This document shows positions 8,601-16,430 of a DNA stretch of 38,574 bases, one piece after another. How positions within the stretch are numbered: the first letter of the stretch is position 1; each line of letters begins with the position of its first letter. Below the pieces are notes generated by a model, which was not told where the DNA came from, did no database searches, and saw only the letters and a program-made list of their open reading frames with translations. Origin of the DNA: Mycobacterium sp. GA-2829 (lineage in GTDB: Bacteria; Actinomycetota; Actinomycetes; Mycobacteriales; Mycobacteriaceae); contig NZ_LQIT01000048.1 in assembly GCF_001499965.1 (NCBI RefSeq), forward strand, positions 1 to 38,574. The letters run 5' to 3'. Both the position numbers and the translations under genes were made by a program.

Positions 8601-8606
8601 TACCCT
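8601..8606 (+). promoter_or_regulatory. -10 element of a likely leaderless promoter
   Basis: TACCCT (TANNNT form) ends 6 nt before the GTG at 8613, which has no ribosome site. That is the usual mycobacterial leaderless layout, with GTGACA as a possible -35. Confidence 0.5.
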
Positions 8607-8612
8607 TCGCCG

Positions 8613-8888
8613 GTGTTCCACGTGCTGACGCTGACCTATCTGCAACCGCTCGACGTCATCGACCAGAGCCGTCCCGCCCATCTCGAGTGGCTGGGCGCCG
8701 AGGTCGAGGCCGGCCGCATCCTGCTCGCCGGTCGGGTCGAGAGTCAGACCGGGGCCATACTGGTCACCGGTGACCTCAGCGCCGAGGAGGCCGACGCGCT
8801 CGCGGCAGCCGACCCCTACACCAAGGCCGGCGTGGTGTCGTACGCGCGGACGTCGTTCAACGCGGGATTCCGCGCGCCCGGCCTGTAG
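8613..8888 (+). CDS. YciI-like protein
   Basis: A 91-residue protein of the YciI/YCII ferredoxin-like fold. It has the usual pattern of an N-terminal beta strand (FHVLTLTY), RPAHLEWL, an AGRILLAGRV strand and a DPYTKAGVV segment near residue 67. Proteins of this family are small enzymes or accessory proteins of mostly unknown reaction, often next to catabolic genes. The GTG at 8613 is probably leaderless. The operator at 8569-8582 covers its -35 region, so it should be co-regulated with the divergent DUF1989-carboxylase-allophanate hydrolase operon. No specific function can be assigned. Confidence 0.85.
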   Translation: MFHVLTLTYLQPLDVIDQSRPAHLEWLGAEVEAGRILLAGRVESQTGAILVTGDLSAEEADALAAADPYTKAGVVSYARTSFNAGFRAPGL

Positions 8889-8995
8889 GACAGGTCTCAC
8901 ACCCCGTTCGGGAATCGTGGGACGGCCGCGGGCCGTTGCGCCAGTGGGTTGCCGCGTGTCGCGGCCTGTCAATCGATTACCGAACGAAGAGGACT

Positions 8996-10048
8996 ATGGG
9001 TACTTCTGTTTCTGCTTACGCCGCATTCTCGGCGACCGAACCGTTGAAGGAAACCACGATCACGCGTCGTGAGGTCGGTCCCCACGACGTGGCGTTCGAC
9101 ATCCACTTCAGCGGGATCTGCCACTCCGACATCCACACCGTCAAGGGTGAATGGGGCCGCTCGCAGTATCCGATCGTGCCGGGTCACGAGATCGCCGGCA
9201 TCGTCACCGCCGTCGGGTCCGACGTCACGCGCTACCAGGTCGGCGACCGGGTCGGCGTGGGCTGTTTCGTCGATTCCTGTCGCGAGTGCGAGAACTGCCG
9301 CGCCGGACTCGAGCAGTACTGCACCGGCACCGGGATGGTCGGCACCTACGCCGCCGTCGGCCGCGACGGGGAACGCACCCAGGGCGGGTACAGCGGCGCG
9401 ATCGTCGTCGACGAGAACTACGTGCTGCGCATCCCCGACGCCGTCGCGCTCGACGCCGCCGCGCCGCTGCTGTGCGCGGGCATCACCACCTACTCGCCGC
9501 TGCGGCACTGGAACGCCGGCCCGGGCAGCAAGGTCGCGGTGATCGGCCTCGGCGGACTGGGCCACCTCGCCGTGAAACTCGCCAAGGCGATGGGCGCGGA
9601 GGTGACCGTGCTGAGCCAGTCGCTCAAGAAGATGGAGGACGGGCTGCGGTTGGGCGCCGACGCCTACTACGCGACCTCCGACGAGCAGACCTTCACCGAG
9701 CTGCGCGGAGCGTTCGACCTGATCCTCAACACGGTGTCGGCGAACATCGACATGGGCGCGTACCTGAGCCTGCTGCGGGTCGACGGCACGCTGGTCGAGC
9801 TCGGCCTGCCCGAGAATCCGATGACCGTGCCCGCTCACGGTCTGATCGGCGGCCGCCGCAGCATCGCCGGTTCGCTGATCGGCGGTATCGCCGAGACGCA
9901 GGAGATGCTGGACTTCTGCGCCGAGCACGGCGTGGTCCCGGAGATCGAGGTGATCCAGCCGGATTACATCAACGAGGCCTACGAGCGCGTCCTCGCCAGC
10001 GACGTGCGGTACCGGTTCGTCATCGACGCCACGGCCCTGCGGAACTGA
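8996..10048 (+). CDS. adhC: Zinc-dependent NADP-type alcohol dehydrogenase AdhC
   Basis: A 350-residue cinnamyl-alcohol/YahK-type medium-chain dehydrogenase. Catalytic zinc ligands are in GICHSDIHT and GHEIAG, and the structural zinc cysteines in CFVDSCRECENCRAGLEQYC. The nucleotide-binding loop is GLGGLGHLAVKLA and the C-terminus SDVRYRFVIDA. It aligns closely, from memory, with M. tuberculosis AdhC (Rv3045), which reduces aldehydes with NADPH. The ATG at 8996 follows an AGAGGA ribosome site; a longer frame from 8936 lacks homology. It is separated from the YciI gene by 107 bp and ends at a strong bidirectional terminator facing the antigen 85 gene. Confidence 0.95.
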   Translation: MGTSVSAYAAFSATEPLKETTITRREVGPHDVAFDIHFSGICHSDIHTVKGEWGRSQYPIVPGHEIAGIVTAVGSDVTRYQVGDRVGVGCFVDSCRECENCRAGLEQYCTGTGMVGTYAAVGRDGERTQGGYSGAIVVDENYVLRIPDAVALDAAAPLLCAGITTYSPLRHWNAGPGSKVAVIGLGGLGHLAVKLAKAMGAEVTVLSQSLKKMEDGLRLGADAYYATSDEQTFTELRGAFDLILNTVSANIDMGAYLSLLRVDGTLVELGLPENPMTVPAHGLIGGRRSIAGSLIGGIAETQEMLDFCAEHGVVPEIEVIQPDYINEAYERVLASDVRYRFVIDATALRN

Positions 10049-10055
10049 TCCTGAT

Positions 10056-10102
10056 ACGACGGCGGCCGGCTTGCGGGAATCCCCCAAGCCGGCCGCTGTC
10101 GT
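10056..10102. terminator. Bidirectional terminator between adhC and the antigen 85 gene
   Basis: An 18-bp stem (10056-10073 with 10085-10102, one G-T wobble) with an 11-nt loop, lying between two convergent stop codons. TTT follows on the plus strand. The arms contain GCGGCCGGCTTG and its complement. Confidence 0.85.
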
Positions 10103-10108
10103 TTCGGC

Positions 10109-11068
10109 TCAGGCGCCCAGCGTGCGCTGGATGTCGCCCTTCATCGCGTTGAGCTGCGCACCCCAGTAACCCCATCCGTGCGTGCCGTTGGGTGGGAAGT
10201 TGAAGGTCCCGTTGCTGCCGCCGGCCGCGGTGTACTGGCGCTGGAAGTTCCGGTTGCTGTCCAGGGTGATGCCCTCGAGCAGCTGGCCGGCGATGTCGCC
10301 GCCGCCACCGAGCTCACCCGGACGGCCGGTGCCGCAGTACACCCAGATGCGGGTGCCGTTGGCGACCAGCTTGCCGACGTTGACCGTCGGATCGTTGCGC
10401 TTCCAGGCCGGACCGCCGCCGGGGCCCCACATGGCGTTGGCGTTGAAGCCGCCGGCGTCGCGCATGGCGAAGCCGACCAGCGTCGGCCAGAGACCGTCGG
10501 ACAGGTTGAGGTAGCCCGACAGCGAGGCCGCGTAGCTGAACTGGCCGGGGTAGTTGGCGGCCAGGATCAGCGCCGAACTCCCGGACATGGACAGCCCGAC
10601 GACGGCGTTGCCGCTGGGCGAGATGCCCTTGTTGGCGGCCAGGTAGGCCGGCAACTCCGAGGTCAGGAAGGTCTCCCACTGGTAGGTGTAGGTCTGGCCG
10701 TTGCCGACGGCCGGGCCCTGCCAGTTGGTGTAGAAGCTGGACATGCCGCCGACGGGCATCACGACCGACAGGCCGGATTCGAAGTAGTTCTCGAACGCCG
10801 CTGTCTCGATGTCCCAGCCGCTGTTGTCGTCACGCGCCCGCAGCCCGTCGAGCAGGTAGACGGCCTTGGGGCCGCCGCCCTGGAACTTCACCGGGATGTC
10901 GCGGCCCATGGCGGGCGACGGCACCATCAGCGTCTCGACCGGCAGGCCCGGTCGGGAGTACGCGTTCGCGGTCGCCGACGTGCCGGCGACGGCGATCAGG
11001 CCGGGCAGCAGCAGCGCCGCCGCCGTACCGGCAAGCAGCTTGCGCCGGAAACTCTGTAGGAATCTCAT
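10109..11068 (-). CDS. Antigen 85 family mycolyltransferase (Ag85C-like)
   Basis: A 319-residue secreted esterase that moves mycolic acids between trehalose monomycolates and onto arabinogalactan. A signal peptide with FRRK and a long hydrophobic run ends about ATANA-YSRPGL (residue 36). In mature numbering the nucleophile is S124 in GLSMSGSSA. The glutamate in LLEGITLDSN and histidine in THGWGYWG complete the triad. The segment AVGNGQTYTYQWETF lacks the Cys87/Cys92 pair of Ag85A and B, so the protein resembles Ag85C. The Ag85C-type cysteine in WVYCGTG is present. The protein ends soon after the catalytic domain, without a proline-rich tail. An ATG at 11083 is an alternative start but sits too close to its AGAGG. 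Confidence 0.93.
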   Translation of the reverse strand: MRFLQSFRRKLLAGTAAALLLPGLIAVAGTSATANAYSRPGLPVETLMVPSPAMGRDIPVKFQGGGPKAVYLLDGLRARDDNSGWDIETAAFENYFESGLSVVMPVGGMSSFYTNWQGPAVGNGQTYTYQWETFLTSELPAYLAANKGISPSGNAVVGLSMSGSSALILAANYPGQFSYAASLSGYLNLSDGLWPTLVGFAMRDAGGFNANAMWGPGGGPAWKRNDPTVNVGKLVANGTRIWVYCGTGRPGELGGGGDIAGQLLEGITLDSNRNFQRQYTAAGGSNGTFNFPPNGTHGWGYWGAQLNAMKGDIQRTLGA

Positions 11069-11406
11069 CTCGTGTATCGCCATCCTCTTGAGGCTCGCCG
11101 TGTGGCGTGTGTTCCGTGGATAGGTGCGCGGGCGGTGCCGCTGCTTGGCACGCCGCGTCCGCAGGCGGTTCTCCGATGAACCGACGCATCTGATACGTCG
11201 CGTCTGGAGCGGATTGCGTTACGCCGGCGTTAACCGCGCGGCGAGACTACGGAAGTTGACGGATTTCGCGAGATTCCCGTCAACTTCCGTAGTCTCGCCG
11301 CACTCGCTGCCACGCTAGCGAACCCCTACCCGGTCACGACTTTCCCGAAGAGGTCCGATGCACGAACCCCGGCCCTACACTGACCTTCTGACCGGAAGGG
11401 GACGAA
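11069..11406. other. Divergent intergenic region upstream of the antigen 85 gene
   Basis: No gene is supported in these 338 bp. The region must hold the antigen 85 promoter (minus strand) and the lipoprotein promoter. TACACT at 11376-11381 is a fair -10 for the latter, with AAGGGG as ribosome site before 11407. A 25-bp perfect inverted repeat sits in the middle and is listed separately. Confidence 0.6.
11238..11301. repeat. Long intergenic hairpin, family copy A
   Basis: Perfect 25-bp arms (11238-11262 and 11277-11301) with a 14-nt loop; the arm core is GAGACTACGGAAGTTGACGG. Related hairpins with CGGTTGTTG cores lie at 37254-37315 and 34980-35043. This copy is between divergent genes, which argues against a simple terminator role. 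Confidence 0.8.
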
Positions 11407-11766
11407 ATGCCTGGTAAGGCAAGGCTTTCCTTGATCGTGATGATCGCCGTCATGGCAGTAGCCACGGCCGCGTGCGGCGGGTCAACCTCGTCGAAGGACA
11501 GCGAATCGCAAAGTCCAGCAACCACTTCTGCGCAAGCCGCCCAGGCGGGTGAGAAGGTGTCTGCCAACACTGCACCGGTGGACGACATCACCGCGGCGCT
11601 GGACAGAGCCGGGGTCAAGAACGCCGAGCGCTGGGCGCACGAGGTCGTCGAGTACCGGCCCTATCCGCCGGACGATCCGAATCTGCAGAAGCTGCGGGAC
11701 AACCTCGCGAAATACAACCCGGGTGAGGACACCGTGAACAAGATCGTCGCGGCGCTGACGCCGTGA
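11407..11766 (+). CDS. Small secreted lipoprotein, function unknown
   Basis: A 119-residue protein with a lipoprotein signal: positively charged start, hydrophobic run, then ATAACGG placing the lipidated cysteine at 23. A Ser/Thr/Gln-rich linker (about 25-50) follows, and a small helical domain (about 55-119) ends DTVNKIVAALTP. I do not recognise the domain. The start has a good AAGGGG ribosome site. The stop overlaps the next gene as GTGA, so the lipoprotein and the membrane protein are probably made together. Both are likely cell-envelope proteins. Confidence 0.85.
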   Translation: MPGKARLSLIVMIAVMAVATAACGGSTSSKDSESQSPATTSAQAAQAGEKVSANTAPVDDITAALDRAGVKNAERWAHEVVEYRPYPPDDPNLQKLRDNLAKYNPGEDTVNKIVAALTP

Positions 11767-12239
11767 CGCTGACGCGGACCCGGCCGTCCGTCACCCCGTC
11801 GACAGTCGTCCGTCGAGCGCTGCTGATCCTGACCCTGGCCGGCATCTGCGCGACCGCATTCGAACTGGCCTCCGAGCGCCACTGGAACGACGTCGAACAA
11901 CTCATCCCCTGGATCGCGCTGGCCGTGCTCCTCGTCGCGCTCGTGTTGGCCTGTCTGCGCGGCAGACCCGCGCACGTCGCCGCGCGCGGGCTGGCGGTGC
12001 TGGTCATGGGCGCGTCGATCTACGGCGTGCTCGACCACGCGGCGGCCAACCACAACGCCGGACCCCTCGATCAGCGGTACGCCGACACGTGGGATTCGCT
12101 CGCCGCGACCGAGCAGTGGTGGTTGGCGGCCACCAAGGCGGTCGGGCCCGCGCCGACGCTGGCGCCCGGAATCCTGGCGCAGACCGCCCTGCTGCTCATA
12201 TTGGCCAGCCTGCTGCGGGCCGGCCCGCCCGAGACTTAG
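11763..12239 (+). CDS. Small integral membrane protein, function unknown
   Basis: A 158-residue protein with about four hydrophobic segments: residues 18-36, 47-64, 74-86 and 136-152. A polar loop of about 50 residues (HAAANHNAGPLDQRY onward) lies before the last one. No family is recognised. It starts with GTG inside the stop of the lipoprotein gene and is probably its partner. Its 3' end overlaps the convergent transporter gene by 4 bp. Confidence 0.82.
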   Translation: MTLTRTRPSVTPSTVVRRALLILTLAGICATAFELASERHWNDVEQLIPWIALAVLLVALVLACLRGRPAHVAARGLAVLVMGASIYGVLDHAAANHNAGPLDQRYADTWDSLAATEQWWLAATKAVGPAPTLAPGILAQTALLLILASLLRAGPPET

Positions 12240-13612
12240 GGCACTCGCTGCGCGGTGTCCACGGAGTCCAGCGGGGCGTCCTTCGTCTCACGCATGACCA
12301 GCAGCGCGATGAGGGTGAGCGAACCAGCGATCAGCAGGTACACCCCCACCCAGCCGACGCCGTAGGTCGTCGCCAGCCAGGTGGCGATGAACGGTGCGAC
12401 CGCCGCGCCGAGGATGCTGGAGACGTTGTAGGCGATGCCCGATCCGGTGTAGCGCACGTTGGTCGGGAACAGTTCCGGCAGCACGGCGCTCATCGGTCCG
12501 AAGGTGAAGCCCATCAGCGTCATCCCGATGATGAGGAAGAGCAGCATGGTCGCCGTCGAGGTGTCGGGCGAGCCCAGCAACGGGGTGAACAACAGGCCGT
12601 AGACCATGATGCCCGCGGTGACGGTCAGCAATGTGCGGCGCCGCCCGAACCGGTCGGCGCACAGGCCCGAGATCGGCAACACGGCGGCGAAGAACAGCAC
12701 GGCGATGAGCTGCATCTGGAGGAAGTCGACGTACGGGAAGCCGCGGCCGCTGCCCTCCGGCGGCTTCTTGCCGGTACCGAAGCTGAGCACCCACGTCGTG
12801 ACGATGTAGAACAGCGTGTACGTCGCGAGCATCACGAACGTGCCGATGATCAGCTGGCGCCAGCTCGTGCGGAACACCTCGGCCAGCGGGGCCTTGACCT
12901 TCTCGCCGCGTTCCACCGCGCGGGTGAACACCGGGGTCTCCATGATGCGCAGCCGCACGTAGAGGCCGAGCGCGACCATCACCGCGCTCAGCAGGAACGG
13001 CACGCGCCAGCCCCAGGTCAGGAACGCACCGTCCAGGTCGGGGGTGACGTTGCTGTGGCCGAGCCACAGGATCAAGCCCAGGAAGATGCTGTTGGCGAGG
13101 AGGAAGCCGAGCGGGGCGCCGAGCTGCGGCCACATCGCCGCCCACCCGCGTTTGCCGGGTTTGGCGGTCTCGGTGGCCAGTAGCGCCGCACCGCTCCACT
13201 CGCCGCCGAGCGCCAGGCCTTGGGAGAAGCGCATGAGTGCGAGCAGGGCGGGCGCGATGAGCCCGACCTGCGAGTAGGTCGGCAGCAGGCCGATCGCGAA
13301 CGTCGCGATGCCCATCACCAGCAATGAGGCGACCAGCGTGGTCTTGCGGCCGGCGCGATCGCCGAAGTGGCCGAACAGCACCGAACCCAGCGGCCGGGCC
13401 ACGAACGCGAGACCGAACGTGGCCAGCGACGCCAGCAGCGCCGTCGTGGAATCGCTCTTCGGAAAGAACAGGTGCGGGAACACCGACACCGCGGCGGTGG
13501 CATAGATGTAGAAGTCGTAGAACTCGATGGTGGTGCCGACCATCGAGGCGATGACGATGCGCCGACGCGGCACACCCGCTACGAGATCTGCGTCTGCGGC
13601 CTGGTCCGTCAT
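12236..13612 (-). CDS. MFS transporter, metabolite:H+ symporter (MHS) type
   Basis: A 458-residue, 12-helix transporter. It shows the MHS N-terminus (GTTIEFYDFYIYATAA), the loop 2-3 signature GHFGDRAGRKTT and the sugar-transporter-like DRFGRRRT in the second half. Relatives (ProP, KgtP, ShiA, aromatic acid carriers) take up organic acids, osmolytes or shikimate by proton symport; the substrate here is not evident. The ATG at 13612 has GGGAGG about 10 nt upstream; an in-frame start at 13633 is less likely. It lies 63 bp downstream of the SDR gene on the same strand. A 16-bp palindrome in that gap suggests its own regulation. Confidence 0.92.
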   Translation of the reverse strand: MTDQAADADLVAGVPRRRIVIASMVGTTIEFYDFYIYATAAVSVFPHLFFPKSDSTTALLASLATFGLAFVARPLGSVLFGHFGDRAGRKTTLVASLLVMGIATFAIGLLPTYSQVGLIAPALLALMRFSQGLALGGEWSGAALLATETAKPGKRGWAAMWPQLGAPLGFLLANSIFLGLILWLGHSNVTPDLDGAFLTWGWRVPFLLSAVMVALGLYVRLRIMETPVFTRAVERGEKVKAPLAEVFRTSWRQLIIGTFVMLATYTLFYIVTTWVLSFGTGKKPPEGSGRGFPYVDFLQMQLIAVLFFAAVLPISGLCADRFGRRRTLLTVTAGIMVYGLLFTPLLGSPDTSTATMLLFLIIGMTLMGFTFGPMSAVLPELFPTNVRYTGSGIAYNVSSILGAAVAPFIATWLATTYGVGWVGVYLLIAGSLTLIALLVMRETKDAPLDSVDTAQRVP

Positions 13613-13627
13613 TGCTGCACCCTCCCC

Positions 13628-13658
13628 TGCCACGATCGTGGCACCGGCACATCATGCC
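13628..13658. promoter_or_regulatory. Palindrome plus ACATCATGCC motif upstream of the MHS transporter
   Basis: TGCCACGATCGTGGCA (13628-13643) is a perfect 16-bp palindrome just upstream of the ribosome site. Five bp further is ACATCATGCC (13649-13658). The same two elements with the same 5-bp spacing recur at 29435-29465. An operator next to a promoter is the likely meaning. Confidence 0.55.
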
Positions 13659-13675
13659 AGGACGGCTGCCTCCGG

Positions 13676-14407
13676 TTACCAGGGCACTTCGCCGGCGTCT
13701 TCGAAGAAGCCACCGGTCGGACCGTCGTCGGGTAGGCAGGCAAGGCGGATGGCGACGGCCGCGCCCTGTTCTGGGGTACGGACGCCGCGGAAGCCGTTCA
13801 GATCGGTAGCGACGAAGCCCGGGCACGCGGCGTTGATCAGGATGCCGGTGTCGGCGAGCTCTCGGACGTACTGCAGCATGACGGCGTTGAGGAAGGTCTT
13901 CGACGGTGAATACGCCACTCCTATCGGTCCCGTCGTGGTTTCGCCGCCCGTGCCGGCCTGACGGGTCAGCGACCCCACGCTGCTCGACATGTTGACGATC
14001 CGTGGGGAGGCGGCACGGCGCAGCAGCGGCAGCATCGCATTGGTGACCCGGACGACACCGATGACGTTGGTCTCGACGACCGTCCGGATGACCTCCGGGT
14101 CGACGGTGCTGGGCTGCTGATCCGGGCCGCCGGTGATTCCGGCGTTGTTCACCAGGGCGTCCAGGTGCCCGTGACGCTCGGCGATCAGCTCCGCGGCCGA
14201 CGTGACGCTCTCGTCGTCGGTGACGTCGACCGCCACGCCGAAGGCATCGACACCGGCGGCCCGCAGCCGCGCCACGGCGTCCTCGCCCCGCTCCCGGTCG
14301 CGGGCTCCCACGCCCACAGTCCAGCCCAGGGCGCCGAGGCCCCGTGCGATCTCGTAGCCGATGCCCTTGTTCGCGCCGGTGACCAGCGCAACTTTCGTGT
14401 TTTCCAT
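13676..14407 (-). CDS. Short-chain dehydrogenase/reductase
   Basis: A 243-residue classical SDR. The cofactor loop TGANKGIG is at residues 10-17, with NNAG at 87-90, catalytic serine in MSSSVGS (about 141-143), and Y166/K170 in the YSPSK motif. The residue after the second beta strand (GARDRERG) favours NADP(H). The family oxidises or reduces alcohols and ketones; the substrate is unknown. It is divergent from the LysR gene at 14505 with a LysR-type box between them, so that regulator probably controls it. The downstream MHS transporter may share the transcript. Confidence 0.92.
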   Translation of the reverse strand: MENTKVALVTGANKGIGYEIARGLGALGWTVGVGARDRERGEDAVARLRAAGVDAFGVAVDVTDDESVTSAAELIAERHGHLDALVNNAGITGGPDQQPSTVDPEVIRTVVETNVIGVVRVTNAMLPLLRRAASPRIVNMSSSVGSLTRQAGTGGETTTGPIGVAYSPSKTFLNAVMLQYVRELADTGILINAACPGFVATDLNGFRGVRTPEQGAAVAIRLACLPDDGPTGGFFEDAGEVPW

Positions 14408-14464
14408 GCCGTCGATCGTGTCGGCTGGGCGGCGGCACCGTCCAAGACCGATCGGATCTCAACT

Positions 14465-14481
14465 GATACCTCCGCGGTATC
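14465..14481. promoter_or_regulatory. LysR-type binding box
   Basis: GATACC-TCCGC-GGTATC, a perfect inverted repeat in the T-N11-A form (T14467, A14479) classical for LysR regulators. It lies between the divergent SDR and LysR genes, 24 bp before the LysR start. Confidence 0.75.
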
Positions 14482-14504
14482 GGCCGAGGTCGTAGCCTGT
14501 CCGG

Positions 14505-15353
14505 GTGGAGACGCGAGAACTGCACTACTTCTTGGCAGTGGCTGAGGAGTTGCATTTCGGCCGTGCCGCCGAACGCCTCGGCATCGCGCAACCGCCGCTG
14601 TCCCGGGCGATCAGCCGGCTCGAGCGGCGTCTCGGCGCCGAATTGCTCCATCGCAACAGCCGATCGGTGACTCTCACCGAAGCGGGAACGGTCCTGCTCG
14701 GTGAAGCTCGGATCGTCCTCGACGCCCTGGAGGCGGCCGAGCGGCGCACGCAACGTGCCGCACTTGCCGCAGCGGGCGAGCCGCGCCTCGTGCTGACCGT
14801 CAAGGCGGGGGCCTCCAGTGATCTGCTCGCCAAGCTGCTGGACGCCTACGCGGCCGAACCCGGCTCCGTTCACGTGGAGGTGATCCTCTGTGCCCCCGGC
14901 GAGCAGGAGCGACTGCTGCGCACCGGACGTGCCGATGTCGCTCTCCTATATCGACCCTTCGATCGGACGACGGGCCTCGACGCGGAAGAGTTGCTCACCG
15001 AAGGTCAGGTCGCGGTCCTGCCCGCCGGGCATCCACTCACCGCGCGTCGCGCTCTGCGCACGAGCGAGCTCGACGAGCTGGTCGGCCTTCCCGCACCGCG
15101 GTGGCCGGATCGGGACGGAACCTATCCGGACGGTCCCGGACCCGCGGTTCGCGATCACACCCAACTGCAGCAATTGATTTCGCTCGACCGCACGTACATG
15201 CTCGTGCCGGATTCGGCCCGCGCCCAGTTGCGTGACGGCGTCACCGCGGTCCCGGTCGTCGATGCGCCGCAGGTCACGACGGTCATCGCCTGGCCGACCC
15301 ACAGCCGCTCACGCGCCATCGCGCACCTGGTGCGTGTCGCGACGAACATCTGA
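14505..15353 (+). CDS. LysR-family transcriptional regulator
   Basis: A 282-residue LysR protein. The winged HTH fills residues 1-60 (METRELHYFLAVAEELHFGRAAERL, then QPPLSRAISRLERRLG), followed by a periplasmic-binding-like effector domain (about 90-280). The GTG start at 14505 fits the family N-terminus exactly. It probably binds the T-N11-A box just upstream to regulate itself and the divergent SDR (and possibly the transporter). The effector is unknown. The last 45 bp overlap the convergent FAH gene. Confidence 0.93.
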   Translation: METRELHYFLAVAEELHFGRAAERLGIAQPPLSRAISRLERRLGAELLHRNSRSVTLTEAGTVLLGEARIVLDALEAAERRTQRAALAAAGEPRLVLTVKAGASSDLLAKLLDAYAAEPGSVHVEVILCAPGEQERLLRTGRADVALLYRPFDRTTGLDAEELLTEGQVAVLPAGHPLTARRALRTSELDELVGLPAPRWPDRDGTYPDGPGPAVRDHTQLQQLISLDRTYMLVPDSARAQLRDGVTAVPVVDAPQVTTVIAWPTHSRSRAIAHLVRVATNI

Positions 15354-16220
15354 TCGTCGATGTTGAACGCCCGCAACGATGTTCGTCAGCGTGCCGATAC
15401 GGTCGACCGTGATCTCAACGACGTCGCCGTCGGCGAGGAACGAATTGCTGAAATGCCCGACCCCGCGCGGTGAACCGGTCAGCAGGACATCGCCGGGCTC
15501 CAGGGTGAACCAGCGTGACGCGTAGCCGACGAGTTCCGGGATCTGGTAGAGGAACTCGGCGGTGCCGGCGTCCTGCCGGAGCTCGCCGTTCACCGTCGTA
15601 CGCAGGCGCAAATCCAAGGGAACACCGAACTCGTCGGCGGTCACCAGGCACGGTCCGATGGGTTTGAAGGTGTCGAAGCTCTTCGCCAAACCGACGGACA
15701 CCGTGACGTCGCCTTCCATCGCTCGCCGCTGCACGTCACGGGCGCTGACGTCGTTGGCCACCGTCAGCCCGGCGACGTACGACCACGCGATGTCTGCGCT
15801 GACGTCGGTCGCGGCGCGTCCGATGACGACTGCGATCTCGCCTTCGTAGTCGACGGCGGAGGGGGCGATCGCCGGGAGTGCGATCGCCGCGCCGGGACCG
15901 ATGACCGCCGAGCCCGCCGTCAGGTGCACGTTGGGTTCGGTCGGCAGCGCGGGCAATCGATCCGCGAAGAGTTCGCGCACCTCGTCGAGGTGACTGGTGT
16001 AGTTCAGGCCGACGATGGCGACCTTTCCGGGACGGGGCACCGGCGCGAGGAGCACGGCATCGTGGAGCGGGATGCGAGCGCGGACCTTTGCGGTGCGCGC
16101 GTCCTCGATCGATGCGGTCCGCAGCAGCGCGCCGAGGTCGGGGGCGTCGAGTGTCAGCAGAGCGAGCTCACCCGGTGAGTCTTCGCGGGCAATACCCTCC
16201 GCCGTCGAGTACAGCCGCAT
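15309..16220 (-). CDS. Fumarylacetoacetate hydrolase (FAH) family protein
   Basis: A 303-residue protein. The N-terminal part is variable (about 1-70) and the FAH catalytic domain spans about residues 70-290. Recognisable motifs are GLNYTSHLDE, the metal-binding DYEGEIAVVIGR, VANDVSARDVQ, KSFDTFKPIGP and LLTGSPRGVGH. The family cleaves or decarboxylates diketo acids from aromatic ring cleavage; fumarylacetoacetate, fumarylpyruvate or 2-hydroxyhepta-2,4-dienedioate are possible. It is divergent from the flavin hydroxylase gene. An operator of the CTCTTGAC type (16278-16298) stands in its promoter region. AAGGA lies 11 nt before the ATG at 16220. Cleavage of fumarylacetoacetate would yield acetoacetate, which the neighbouring ligase could activate. 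Confidence 0.92.
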   Translation of the reverse strand: MRLYSTAEGIAREDSPGELALLTLDAPDLGALLRTASIEDARTAKVRARIPLHDAVLLAPVPRPGKVAIVGLNYTSHLDEVRELFADRLPALPTEPNVHLTAGSAVIGPGAAIALPAIAPSAVDYEGEIAVVIGRAATDVSADIAWSYVAGLTVANDVSARDVQRRAMEGDVTVSVGLAKSFDTFKPIGPCLVTADEFGVPLDLRLRTTVNGELRQDAGTAEFLYQIPELVGYASRWFTLEPGDVLLTGSPRGVGHFSNSFLADGDVVEITVDRIGTLTNIVAGVQHRRSDVRRDTHQVRDGA

Positions 16221-16277
16221 CTGGGAATGTCCTTTCGGATTTCAGCCGATCGAGTCTCTGATGCCGACCATACGACC

Positions 16278-16298
16278 CTCTTGTCTTACATACAAGAG
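16278..16298. promoter_or_regulatory. 21-bp operator, copy 1 (FAH promoter)
   Basis: CTCTTGT-N7-ACAAGAG is a perfect 7-7-7 inverted repeat. It fits the consensus CTCTTGAC-N5-GTCAAGAG shared with sites at 16364, 20142 and 20839. The TetR encoded at 20191 is the likely binder. Confidence 0.7.
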
Positions 16299-16363
16299 AC
16301 TCGGTTCCGTCGCTCCCCCAATTCCCCAAGAGGTTGACTGACAGCCGCAACGGTGCCACTGTT

Positions 16364-16384
16364 CTCTTGAACATCATTCATGAG
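16364..16384. promoter_or_regulatory. 21-bp operator, copy 2 (hydroxylase-ligase promoter)
   Basis: CTCTTGAA-CATCA-TTCATGAG matches the shared consensus in 7 of 8 left-arm and 6 of 8 right-arm positions. It lies just downstream of a possible promoter (TTGACT at 16334-16339). It covers an ATG at 16380 that would otherwise be a candidate start. Confidence 0.6.
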
Positions 16385-16430
16385 TGACGCGGTGTCGACC
16401 GCGGCTCGCACAACACCTCGAGGTTCCACA

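Noticed and set aside
8483..8612. Guanidine riboswitch upstream of the DUF1989 operon
   Set aside because: The 130-bp leader holds two short palindromes with 2-nt centres, not the ACGR-loop hairpins or extended conserved core of the guanidine riboswitch classes. The same palindrome upstream of the TetR and ABC genes points to a DNA operator.
12288..14873. 861-residue open frame on the minus strand
   Set aside because: It overlaps the transporter, SDR and LysR genes in another frame and has the Arg/Gly-rich composition of high-GC shadow frames.
16326..16332. Extra CAAGAG half-site near the hydroxylase promoter
   Set aside because: The 21-bp window ending there has no matching left arm, so it does not qualify as a further operator.
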